In this document: piece by piece, positions 1 to 8,849 of the stretch | How positions within the stretch are numbered: position 1 is the stretch's first letter | How the letters are laid out: each line of letters starts with the position of its first letter | Source of the DNA: Undaria pinnatifida | Taxonomy: Eukaryota > Sar > Phaeophyceae > Laminariales > Alariaceae | DNA length: 64,000 nucleotides | NCBI GenBank assembly: GCA_012845835.1 | Contig: JABAKD010000001.1 | Coordinates: forward strand, 2,917,540 to 2,981,539 | Direction: 5' to 3' | The notes under the pieces: model-generated | Seen by the model: only the letters and a program-made list of their open reading frames with translations | What the model was told of the DNA's origin: nothing | Database searches by the model: none | Program-made: the position numbers and the translations under genes

Positions 1-790
1 GGATCCGACTCGCGTGGGCATGCTACAATCATTTCAAGCGGGAGCTGTACGATATGAAACATGCTTCGTTCACAATAAACGGGCGCCTGCCAAAGACCGA
101 GATGATGGACACCTTGCTGTACGGGCGTGTGGCTCGGAATCTCGGCCAGCGGCACTTCGCTGACCTCCGAACGGCACACTATAACGTCCTCCTAACGGGG
201 TTTAGCTCCCAGCGCCGACAACGCACCGACCACCACTTTTCGGCCGCCACGAACCTCACAATGTGTGAGCATTGAGACGACCACCCGCAAAAGCCACCTC
301 TCCTCTTTGCCAGAACCGTACAAAGGACGACAACTGAGCAGGTGATCCATCGCGTGATGTTCGGTACGATGGTTAGTGTGGGCATAACCCGGGCCCAGGC
401 CGACCAGAAAATAACTGGGTCCAATCTCTCGCAGACGATATCAAAGCATTCAAACCCACCGTGGGGTCAACAGAAACCCCCCCTCTGCTGATAGGAGTAT
501 ATATTATATGGTCGAGGGCGGCTGAGAAGGGTGGAAACTGATATCGGGGGGTCGTCGACGCGGCGGACCACTTTATGACGAACTGGCACAGGGGCGGACA
601 AAAGCCACGCAACAGTGGACGCCAAATCAGCAACAAGAGGAAACTGGAGCGCGCGGGGGGGAGGGGAGGAAGGGGGTACCGATAGAGCTGTGGACGAACG
701 CCGAATCAAAATGGTACACGTTGTGGCAAGGTACCGATTTTACTACAATGTGGAGCGTATTCAACAACAGTATAGCCATAAAACCTACAG
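1..790 (+). pseudogene. LINE-type retrotransposon, decayed 3' end
   Basis: The forward translation from base 54 (73 aa) contains LLYGRVARNLGQRHFADLRT. This resembles the LLYGCETWTL-type segment that follows the reverse transcriptase domain in many non-LTR retrotransposons. Past the stop near 275 the likeness continues in other frames to about 720, with a segment around 300-380 reading like VQRTTTEQVIHRVMFGTMV and a W-Y-R-G-V-V-type segment around 530-600. At least three frame changes and several stops show that it is dead. The reverse transcriptase core itself would lie upstream of base 1, outside the window. The family assignment rests on recalled similarity of this C-terminal region only. 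The 3' boundary near 790 is a guess based on where the likeness ends; I see no poly(A) tail or target duplication. Confidence 0.6.
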
Positions 791-3387
791 TGAGTGGTAG
801 TGTTTTGCTTTGTTTTTATTCATCGAGTTCAACGGGGGGTAGGCGAACGCGGCAGTAATGACACTTGTTGTCTTTCTTGCTTTGTCCATTTTTGTTGCCT
901 TATTTATCTCTTTATTCACATTGTTTTCCGGCCTTATGCCTGTATCTTCCTCTTCTTCCTGCTGTTTCGTCCGTGCAACAGTTCGTGGTTTCTCTTCATC
1001 TGTGCACTTAGGTTGCTTCTCTTGCAGCCGTTCTGGCTTTCTTGCATCACATTCTTCAGAGCCCTTGGGGTTTTCGTTTTGTGTTTTCATTGTTTTCTTA
1101 CGTTATGGTTTCGCTCGTTTTGTTGTGTTGTCGTGTCCGGTACGCCGGCATTTCACTTGCTTTGTGTTGATCAATCATTGTGATTGTTTGGTTTACCCTT
1201 TCTCACAAATCATTCATGTCTCTTCAAATGAATAATAAGCACCGACGCCAGGTGTACTCAACAAACATAACAATCAATTTTCTGGTCATGCTACCGGCTG
1301 TGCTGCAGATTTTTGTAACGATTCTGGAAAGCGAGGATTATGAACGGGTGTGGTTGCAGAACGGATAACCGCACCGCAGCAAACATCACGGCAGGTTATA
1401 AGTGTACATGGCACGGAGCCCAGCAACCCTGGTTCCTACCCTTGGCGCTTAATACCGACTGCGTAGAGACTGCTGTGCTGCTGCTGCTGTGTGGGTGATT
1501 GCGGCACGATTTTCTGTCACTCTCTCCCGTTCGTTGATGATGTGCTCAACTGCTGTCGATTATGTGCTCGACTGCTGGGAACAAAACAAAACGGTTTGAA
1601 TGCTCTTATGGTAATGATGCTAGATGTATGGGTGGAACTTGGTTGGGTTGGGTTTCACCAGAGCGGGGGAAGACGCGACCGAGAATATAAAACTATTTAG
1701 AAGCACACACCTAGAACGGGTTATCGATTACCACGTCATGATGTACAGCAGAAGCTATTTAAAGGCAAGATCTCTATTCCTGATCTTGTCGATCTTGTGT
1801 GTACCACCAATATATTATGAAACTCTCGAGTGCTGCCGTGAGCAGTCTTGGTCACCCGGGCGATGTCTTGCAAACCACAAACTTCCGGCTGGGTCTTCTA
1901 GCCGGAGACCAAGGGTTGCATTTGTGCTGTCCTCCTTGCAAGCCCGAAAGCGGCCGATACACCGTCAGTTTAACACGAGAAAGTGGCCGCGCAAGCAGGA
2001 CACCGGGGAGGGTTTTTGAGAGGGTAACTCGAGGCTTCAAAAAGGTGGAGACCGACTTCTTGAAGAATGGAGACCGGCTGCGTCAGGGGTGGAGACGGGC
2101 TGCTCCCGGGTCAAGAAAGACGCACCGTGTCCATGGTATTCCTTGCTTGGTGTCGTCCTGTCTTCCGAACTCCGAGCTATTGAAATTCAAACTGTTCGCG
2201 GGTTTTCATGTACGGGTGTGGCTTTTTGATTCTTAAGCAGACTCCTTAGAGTATATAAAAACGACGCACAGCGACGCTACTGCTGCTGTTGGTGGGCTGC
2301 AAACAGGCTTTGCTGCGGGCCAGGGGTAGAGCCGGGAAAATCTTCTGCACCTGTGGCGTAAGCGTTGGAGGCGGGTGTGTGGCGGGTTGCGTTTGTGTGA
2401 GGGCCACAGCTCGTCGGTCTCCAACAAGCGTGAGACGAGCCTTCTGATTTAGAAAATTGTTTGCTGGCTGTTACGTGCTGGTAGAAAATAGCTAAATTTG
2501 CCCCGCTTCGGGCACTTATGATGACGCGTCAGCCTGTCTCCCGTGGACAATCTCGCAGGTCGCCCTCTCTAGGAACCTGGCAGCCTCTTCGGGAGTGTGC
2601 TTGAGTATTGTGGATGCCGTTTGGTGTGTCCGGGATGCCCTGTGGTAGATGATGTGTGCCTCGATGTGTTGGTGTCCTGGCTGCCTGGTAGTTCGTTCAA
2701 TGTTTCGATGTTGGAGTCTACTATATGTTTTCCCCTAGCAAACTGGGCCGTCAATCTACATTAGCCAAGTGATTATTTTCTTGATTTTCTCCCCCCCAAA
2801 GGCAAAATTACAATTCGAAATATTCAATGCAAGTAGCCTATTATCATCGTTACCTGCTATCCCTCTGGAAACCCACGAAACCTTTCCCCAACTCCAAGGA
2901 CGCCTACCAAAAGGAGAAACGCCGACGACAGCAATAGTTGCCTTAACCAGGAGTTAACTGAGAGCAAAGAAGTCGGAAAACACTGTGATTGCACTTTCAG
3001 GAAGTGTTTCGTGAAACAACCTTGTGTGCAAAGTCATCAGGGAATGAGGGAACTTTGCACGGATCTCGTGCCTGGTATTGGACACGAAAATGAGGACGAA
3101 GCCCCGCTGGATAAGGTTAGCCAGAGAAGAAGTATGATATTTCGCGCGATACTTTTTAAATGACCGATTCTACGATAGCCCCCCCAAACACAATACTTTA
3201 GTATAGGTTTATCTACAAGCGTGTTTTGGGCGTTGGGAAGGCTTATATTCACGAGGATTACCTGAATTATTCACCAGGTATATTTACCTTGGTGGTTACC
3301 TGTATACATTCCAAACCACTAGAAGGCTAAAAACACCTCTACGGGCAATTCTTGTACGAGGTTCCTGCGTTGTCGTGTGTATCATAC
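791..3387. other. Intergenic stretch, no recognised gene
   Basis: Open frames here are short and show no recognisable domain. A T-rich, C-rich stretch lies at 800-1200. The third exon of CBM6 module B would be expected in roughly 2400-3300 on the minus strand, but I could not find its G-S-F-R-V and T-G-G-W signatures there. Confidence 0.5.
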
Positions 3388-3499
3388 CGTTTTCAGTGAC
3401 GTCCACGGTGTACCGCATGTATTCGTCCTTGGCCATCCAGCCGACGATGAACCCATCACCGACGGATTGGATGTCGACCGCTTCGTTCGGTCTGAAGGC
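3388..3499 (-). CDS. CBM6 gene, exon 5 (middle of module B)
   Basis: The acceptor is GACGACAG before 3499 (phase 0). The donor is AACG|GTATGA after 3388 (phase 1), identical to the exon 2 donor. The exon has 112 bases. It encodes AFRPNEAVDIQSVGDGFIVG, then WMAKDEYMRYTVDVTEN. The phase-1 end needs a further exon like exon 3, which I could not find downstream. Module B is therefore incomplete in this window, either truncated or with a diverged last exon. Confidence 0.82.
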
Positions 3500-6472
3500 C
3501 TGTCGTCGCGTCAACAGCCGTGAGAATGTAACGCACAATGTACGGCGTTAGACTCTGGTGTGGTGTGACCGGGTTTGTTCGACCTGAATGTTTAACCGAT
3601 GTGTATCTTGCCACGATTTCAGGAACGTTGGTATGTTACAACCACTGTGCACATATCTAGGTCGGTTTGAAGCACTGCTGATCTCGTGATGTGTTCATTT
3701 GTGACGTCAATCAAGAACGCCGCAACGTTCTGCGTTTTTACACGTGAAGACGATGATAGTGGTCAAGCGAGACCCATCATTGGATGCATTGCAAAGCGCG
3801 CGTTCAACTCCAGAGACTATGTAATACTGACGCTAAATGGGGGTAGCTGGTACACCACTATCTATTACCGCGATGCCGGGCCGTGAGACTTACACCGCAT
3901 GACATGCATTGTTGGAACACTTTCTCGAACTGGTATCGGTACATGCGCCTTAAATTTCGCAATACCAACTTGCACTTACCCCACCATGGTTTGTTTCGCT
4001 TGTGTCAGTGTACGCCACGCCTTCTCCACCGTAATCAAACTCTTCAGCCTCTATCAACCCGGGAATTTTTGCAGCGACACCTCCGTACGGTACCACAGCT
4101 GGGGTCATGGTGAACGAGTCGATGTCAAGGCCGGCGGTAACCACGCACAACCAGATGAAGGTTGAACCGGAGGCAAGACCACCATCTCCACCACCGGATC
4201 TGTCATCGTGGGAAACACAGGAGAGAGTCGAGGACAATCGTGGGGTTTACGTTAAGCTCCTCAAAACGATATGAACAAATTTCACTACACGATCAAAACA
4301 TAAACATGCAGAGGAAACGTACGTCGCATCTTTGGTGTTCCGAAGAGAAACATAGCACGCGTCGCTCATTGCGTTGCACCTTAAGGTTACTCAAAATCCA
4401 TTTGTGAGTCAAGAACGGAGCTCCTTAAGTGAGAAAGCACAGAACAATCTTGACGCACCTCTATCGTACAATGTACAAATGTTGCTAAACAGGAAGAAGT
4501 GACCCTTTCCTTACCGTCAGCCAACGCGTTACGACACACCGCTCATTCGGCGGAATAAATATGTTCCTACAGTACTGCTGTACGGAATAGCTGCAGCAAG
4601 TGACACAAAGCGAACGACTAACTCGGTTTCGAAAGAGCGAATGCCCTTGAGCAGTGATGGTGAATTCGTCCTTTTTGACATCGATCTATCAACGCATGAG
4701 TTGAACCTCGGCGAAGTTAACAACCGCACGTCGAGTTCATGCGAGCATCGGACACTCACACGGTGATATCCTCGTAGGAATTCCATCCTCCAGTGTGCGG
4801 CACGTCCACGAGCCCGCTGAGGGTGGTGCCGTAGTCATCGCAGCCGTTGCCACCGGAGACGACGCGGAACGACCCCAACCCATTATTCGACGATACCCGG
4901 AAGCTGAAATAAAACTCCTCAACTGCCAAGGCAGGAGGTGTACGATTACGGAGTCACGATTTGCAATTTAACGGCAACACTGACGTACTCGCTGCGCTCG
5001 AGGTGGAGCTTAAACCGAAGCAGTCACACATCAAGGCAGCCATGCAAATACGCAAACTGCTGGTGTCCACGTTGCCGATCGTGTAAGGCTTTATTTCCAT
5101 ACCAACGTCGACAAGCATAAACATATTTTATTGTTGGTACGAACAGTATGGGCCGCTGTTGCAACATTTCGTCGTCGCATTAAATCGTACTTCGTACAAA
5201 GCTTGGGATAAATGAGGCCTCTGTCTCTGTTTTCCCCTAGCCACTCTATACTTGTAGATTTTGCTGCTCTTGTTGGTTGATCACGACAGACATGTTCCAA
5301 CCTCCCTTCCTCTGCGCAATTGAAACACCTTTTGTCCACCTTCAGGTCCGAGCGTATCGGAGATTTGCATTAGCCGCGGTTTACACCATGCCCAGAATGT
5401 GTGTGCCAGTTTTCCGGGGAAACAATCGAGTATGTCGCACGGCCCTGGCCGGGCGAAATATTTTACTTGATTAACCACATTATTATTACGAAGGCTGACA
5501 AATAGATGTGCTAGTAAGGAATATTGGAGTATTTCGCGAGGTGTATGGTTGGGTGGTTCAGGACATGCCGGATAATTGTAGACTAGACGATTGGCCACCT
5601 TTTTTTGAGGTGAGTGCACTTGATTGTTTTGCATCGCGTTTCACCGGCCATAACCGGGCCCGCTCCCAAGTCTGGCCAGATCACTGTGCACCGATCCGAC
5701 CTGCGAAGAGCAATCCTACACGCGTGAAACCCCAGAGGGTTTGTTGTGTCTCATACCGTCCTCAGTGACGCTCACGGAGTACCGAAGGTATTCGCCTCGT
5801 GCTAACCAGCCGACGAAGTACCCCCCATCGTCCAGGGCTCGGATGTCGACGTCTTCTTCCGTTCTCAAATCCTGTCGTTGTACCAAACGCCATAACAATA
5901 TGTTCGCGCGATGTGCGGCATTAGGCTCCGATGCGGCGCCGCCGTGTTTGTTCGAGCTGAACGCCCATTAAAAAGGCACACGAACAATATAAACGGACAT
6001 TTTACCGTTTTCGTCAGCACGGTTGTTGCACCACAGGCGGGTTGGGACCACTTCGCAGACTCAAACCGGAATTAATCACCCAATGTTGCTGTCTTGATGG
6101 GCCGATGAGCCTGTGCGCAGTTTACAGAGCACGCCGCATTCGTCTCTATATAAACATACATGACAATAGTTGGTCGAATGAGATGTATCCTTTGTTTCAT
6201 CCAGACTCTATCTACCCCAGCGAAACCCTACCACCAACCAAACGCTAGCAAAATATACTCTACAACGACGATGCCTGGCGGTTAGACTTAAACCCCACGA
6301 TAGCTAGCCCATGCGGATTTTCCTCGTGGTCTAGCAAACTTCCACCTACCCCTCCAGTGTTGCCGTCAGTTGTGTCCGAGTACCCCACGCCTTGTCCTCC
6401 ATTGTCAAACTCTTCCGCTTCGACCACGCCTGGGACTGTTGCAGGGACACCTCCGTAGGCGTATTCCGCCGT
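3388..6472 (-). CDS. Two-module CBM6-like carbohydrate-binding protein, partial gene, five exons
   Basis: The exons, in transcription order, are 6472-6350, 5871-5757, 4922-4760, 4199-3980 and 3499-3388. Together they give 733 coding bases (244 codons plus one base). Every junction is GT-AG and every phase matches. The product contains a full CBM6-type beta-sandwich: PGVVEAEEFDNGG, then the VDI...GYFVGW...GEYLRY strand pair, then GSFRVVSGG, VDVPHTGGW and GLDIDSFTM. A second module follows, with IPGLIEAEEFDYGGEG and VGWMAKDEYMRY. CBM6 modules bind beta-glucans, xylan or other polysaccharides and sit on secreted or cell-surface proteins. Module B ends after its second exon; the third was not found. 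No start codon, signal peptide or catalytic domain is visible. The upstream sequence is interrupted at 7082 by an LTR retrotransposon, so the gene may be broken at both ends. The domain call is strong; whether the gene still works is open. Confidence 0.85.
3980..4199 (-). CDS. CBM6 gene, exon 4 (last strand of module A, linker, start of module B)
   Basis: The acceptor is GATGACAG before 4199 (phase 2). The donor is GGG|GTAAGT after 3980 (phase 0). The exon has 220 bases. A Gly-rich turn leads to STFIWLCVVTAGLDIDSFTM, which closes module A. The linker TPAVVPYGGVAAK is followed by IPGLIEAEEFDYGGEGVAYT, the start of module B. One exon therefore spans the boundary between modules, which supports a true tandem-module gene and not two separate genes. 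Confidence 0.85.
4760..4922 (-). CDS. CBM6 gene, exon 3 (end of module A)
   Basis: The acceptor follows the pyrimidine-rich ACACCTCCTGCCTTGGCAG before 4922. The donor is ACCGT|GTGAGT after 4760, a near-consensus site. Phase 1 in and phase 2 out match the neighbouring exons. The exon encodes EEFYFSFRVSSNNGLGSFRV, then a Cys-containing turn (GGNGCDDYG) and VDVPHTGGWNSYEDITV. These are typical CBM6 strands before the final helix-like turn. A closer AG at 4905-4904 would break the phase. Confidence 0.83.
5757..5871 (-). CDS. CBM6 gene, exon 2 (middle of module A)
   Basis: The acceptor is ACGACAG before 5871, in phase 0. The donor is GACG|GTATGA after 5757, in phase 1. The exon has 115 bases. It encodes DLRTEEDVDI, then GGYFVGWLARGEYLRYSVSV. 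The tryptophan of the VGW motif is kept; the position often filled by Trp in GEWL is Tyr here. Exon 5 repeats this exon closely, including the same donor sequence, as expected for duplicated modules. Confidence 0.85.
6350..6472 (-). CDS. CBM6 gene, exon 1 of those seen (start of module A)
   Basis: The acceptor is a pyrimidine-rich run ending CTCCCAACAG just before 6472. The donor is GGG|GTAGGT after 6350. The exon has 123 bases in phase 0 at both ends. It begins in a linker (TAEYAYGGVPATV) and continues into the first CBM6 strand VPGVVEAEEFDNGGQGVGYS. No earlier CBM6 module precedes it, so an unseen upstream exon should supply the start codon and any signal peptide. Confidence 0.82.
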
Positions 6473-7076
6473 CTGTTGGGAGCAATCCATACAGATTGAA
6501 CGTGGACGCGCAGGAAAATATTGCAATACCGTCCACGTCGTGCTTGATATCTCAGGGGTGCTTTTGGGCATGCACAATAATTATTCATAATCAAGTGTGA
6601 AACAAGTCCAACAAAGTCCGATGCCTGGGATAATTACACATTGGAGTATCAGGGTCGTTTGGCTTCACGGTTTCTGTACGGTGTGTACCCCCAGCGCACA
6701 CTGCTAGCTAAGGAAGAAGGGGATCACTCGCGAGAGTGACCCCGAGCCACTTTCGAAAAGGTCCCTAAAAGGGGGACCCCCCTACCGTAGTCACGGTCGC
6801 CGACACAACATTGTGGTAATAACGATGACCAGGCGATGGAGCGAAGCGACAGCGCTGTGACAAAATCTCTCTGTATCTTACGGTAAGCTGCGTTAAGGTT
6901 GTCTACGAGAAGAAAAGCCGGAAAACGTTTGCCAACACGATGGCTTTATTTAATGACGTCGGCATTCTTCCAGTGTGTGTCTGTGTGTGTGTCTGGGCAT
7001 CAACGCTGCTCCCTCAACCACCACCAAACCGGAGCGGATTGCGACGGCGAAGGCGGCTACAGACGTCCCTATCTAT
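6473..7076. other. Sequence upstream of the CBM6 gene; no exon recognised
   Basis: Apart from the P-family copy and a TG-rich run at 6970-6995, I see no reading frame with a signal peptide or CBM6 likeness on the minus strand. The missing 5' exon may lie beyond the LTR element, or may be lost. Confidence 0.45.
6664..6790 (+). mobile_element. P-family MITE-like element, short copy
   Basis: One end reads GGTTTCTGTACGGTGTGTAC and the other GGGGGACCCCCCTACCGTAG. Between them lies CACTCGCGAGAGTG, a near-perfect palindrome. The same order of motifs recurs at 22368-22652 (reverse) and 61703-61968. No coding capacity is seen and boundaries are approximate. Confidence 0.5.
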
Positions 7077-7081
7077 GCCCG
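7077..7081. repeat. Target site duplication, left (GCCCG)
   Basis: GCCCG directly precedes the 5' LTR and is repeated directly after the 3' LTR at 13582-13586. A 5-bp duplication is typical of LTR retrotransposon integration. Confidence 0.92.
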
Positions 7082-7368
7082 TGTTGATTGTATGCTTGGA
7101 TATGATGCGGATATGATGACGGTTGAGTATTGTAGGGGTTTCCAGTGATAAGTTGGCTGCATGATAGCGGGATATCGGGATGGTGGAAACACTCCGCCTA
7201 TTTATCCGCCTTTCTTCCTGGCGAGCGCACTCCACGCTGCGCCTTGGCTAGGAGCAACTTAATTTATATATGTACGTCTTATACTTGTCTTCATACCGGT
7301 GACTTCACTACCCCACTATTGTCAGTTCAACGGGTAAGCCCTCTACGCTTCGTAGGGATCAACAAACA
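7082..7368 (+). repeat. 5' long terminal repeat (287 bp)
   Basis: It begins TGTTGATTG and ends ATCAACAAACA, so the termini have TG...CA. It reads as identical to 13295-13581. A TATA-like AATTTATATA at 7261-7270 is a candidate promoter for the element's RNA, with transcription expected to start shortly downstream within the LTR. The 94-aa frame inside it (7145-7429) is repeated in the 3' LTR and is not a gene. Confidence 0.94.
7261..7270 (+). promoter_or_regulatory. TATA-like motif in the 5' LTR
   Basis: AATTTATATA sits about 180 bp into the LTR, a usual place for the U3 promoter. The same motif occurs in the 3' LTR at 13474-13483. It is inferred from position and sequence only. Confidence 0.4.
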
Positions 7369-7380
7369 CGATAATTATCG
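7369..7380. promoter_or_regulatory. 12-bp palindrome at the expected primer-binding site
   Basis: CGATAATTATCG is a perfect palindrome directly next to the 5' LTR, where a tRNA primer-binding site normally begins. No TGG-type tRNA 3'-end complement is seen here. The element may prime from an internal tRNA fragment or from another structure. Confidence 0.35.
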
Positions 7381-7519
7381 CGTAACGTACGCGGTACTAT
7401 CCCTGTTCGAAGCAAAGGGTGTTGAGTGACGTGGGCTCTTCTGCGGAAGAGAGCTAGCTGGAGATATCACAAAAACAGCCCTCCCTGTGAAAGGGAGCGA
7501 ATTGGGTGTCTTTTGAACC

Positions 7520-8413
7520 ATGCCTGAGGGCGAGGTGAACATGGGCGATGTGGACGTGAAGGCGTTGGCAGCGAGAGCGAGGAGCTCTCAGCTGGCTAAG
7601 ATGCGGGAGCTGGAAGAGCTGCTCGCAATACGGGACCAACTTGAGAAAGAAATCGAGGGTGGTTTCCGTTATGGTTCCCGGACCATAGACCAAGTTTCGG
7701 CAGGATGGCACGATTTCTACCGAATCGAAGGTCGCATTGAGGAAAGCGAACTCATCATTCGCGAGTACTCGCAACTTCTCCTCGAGCTCTCGAGCTTCTC
7801 TTTACGACTCGAGCGAATGCGAGGCGTTTCTCAGCCGTCTCAGGTACCAGAGAGGGGAGCGGGCGTGGCCAGATGTGAGTCACAGCTCGTAATTCCAGTA
7901 CTTGAGACTGGGAGTGAGAGCACTGCTCAGCAGCAGCCGCAGCAGCCGCAGCAGCAGCCGCAGCAGCAGCAGCAGCAGCAACAGCAGTTCAAGACGGAGA
8001 AAAGGTTTATGGTGGAATTAGAGACGAGGAGGAAAGAGCAGGAGGAGCTCTTGCAGCTGCCATTGAAGCAGCAGCAGGAGCTGCAGCCTCCGGTGGCACC
8101 ATCCCCCGTTTGGACGTCACAGCTCGTATACCCAATGCTTGAGACTGGGAACGAGCGCACTGCACAGCAGCAGCCGCAGGGGCAGCAGCAGCAGTTTGAG
8201 ACGGGGGAGAAGGGATTGCTCGCAGATTTGGTTGTGAAACCAAATTACGAGCAGTATCTGCCGTGCTCCGTGGGAGCGACGGCTGCTGAGCCCGTTGATG
8301 TGTGGGCCCGGGTTGGGGTCGGCACAAGGCGGCTGGTTGCGGTGGAGGACGCTGGGTTTGGGAGGCACGGACAGCCAGGTGGAGAATCCTTCCCACCGTT
8401 TGCACCAGACTAA
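7520..8413 (+). CDS. Retroelement ORF1, coiled-coil and glutamine-rich protein
   Basis: This is a 297-aa intact frame inside the LTR element. I chose the first ATG at 7520; a second lies seven codons on. Residues about 14-100 are charged and heptad-like, consistent with a helical or coiled-coil oligomerisation region. Two glutamine-rich tracts follow. SQLVIPVLETG (near residue 121) and SQLVYPMLETG (near residue 200), each leading into a Q-run, show an internal duplication of about 80 residues. No zinc knuckle, protease or polymerase motif is present. The last 13 codons and the stop fall in the 143-bp block that recurs after ORF2. Position suggests a Gag-type structural protein or an accessory protein, but the family is not recognised. 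Confidence 0.7.
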   Translation: MPEGEVNMGDVDVKALAARARSSQLAKMRELEELLAIRDQLEKEIEGGFRYGSRTIDQVSAGWHDFYRIEGRIEESELIIREYSQLLLELSSFSLRLERMRGVSQPSQVPERGAGVARCESQLVIPVLETGSESTAQQQPQQPQQQPQQQQQQQQQFKTEKRFMVELETRRKEQEELLQLPLKQQQELQPPVAPSPVWTSQLVYPMLETGNERTAQQQPQGQQQQFETGEKGLLADLVVKPNYEQYLPCSVGATAAEPVDVWARVGVGTRRLVAVEDAGFGRHGQPGGESFPPFAPD

Positions 8414-8516
8414 GGCAACAACCACAGGTCATGTCATGAAAAATTGTTTTTTGTCTGGGCTTTGTCTTGTTTCTAGAGTAATACAGCAGGTTGTGGACGT
8501 TTCCTGTTTAGAAATG
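8374..8516 (+). repeat. 143-bp direct repeat, copy 1
   Basis: It covers the end of ORF1 and its stop. It runs from GCCAGGTGGAGAATCC to TTTAGAAATG and reads as identical to 10077-10219. A T-rich stretch ending TTTCTAG lies within it. The duplication gives both gag-like ORFs the same 3' flank. Confidence 0.92.
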
Positions 8517-8849
8517 CGTATTATTATCGAGGCACGAGAAAATAAGGGTTTTGTATGTACGGAAGAAGTTTGGGGTTACTGCACGTTGACCAATGAGATC
8601 AACGCGGGTGGTTACTTGTACTTGTCCTGGTATAGCAAAGGGAACCTTGGATCAGTTTGTCGTGTTGCTGATTAGCAAGCGAAGCACGCAGAGAAGAGAG
8701 GAGCATCGTCAGCAAGACAAGGTCAAGGTGTGATAGACTGGCTGATTTCTGGCTGATTGCTTGCTGCGACTGCTGCTGCGGTGAGACTTCGCTGGTACTG
8801 CCGTGGTGACTGCCGTGGCAATAATTCGTTGTGACTACTGCTGTGGCGA
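8517..8849. other. Spacer between the two retroelement ORFs
   Basis: About 330 bp with no credible frame. The part from 8750 to 8850 is rich in CTGCTG and CTGCGG words just before ORF2. Confidence 0.6.

Noticed and set aside
4737-4922. 61-aa frame starting MRSFISASGYRRIMGWGRS
   Set aside because: It is the wrong frame of CBM6 exon 3; the correct frame carries GSFRVV and TGGW.
7145-7429. 94-aa frame, and its twin at 13358-13621
   Set aside because: Both begin inside the LTR copies and read past them into different sequence. They are an effect of the repeated LTR.
8007-8432. 141-aa minus frame and the Cys-rich minus frame at 7927-8160
   Set aside because: They are the antisense of the glutamine (CAG) tracts of ORF1.
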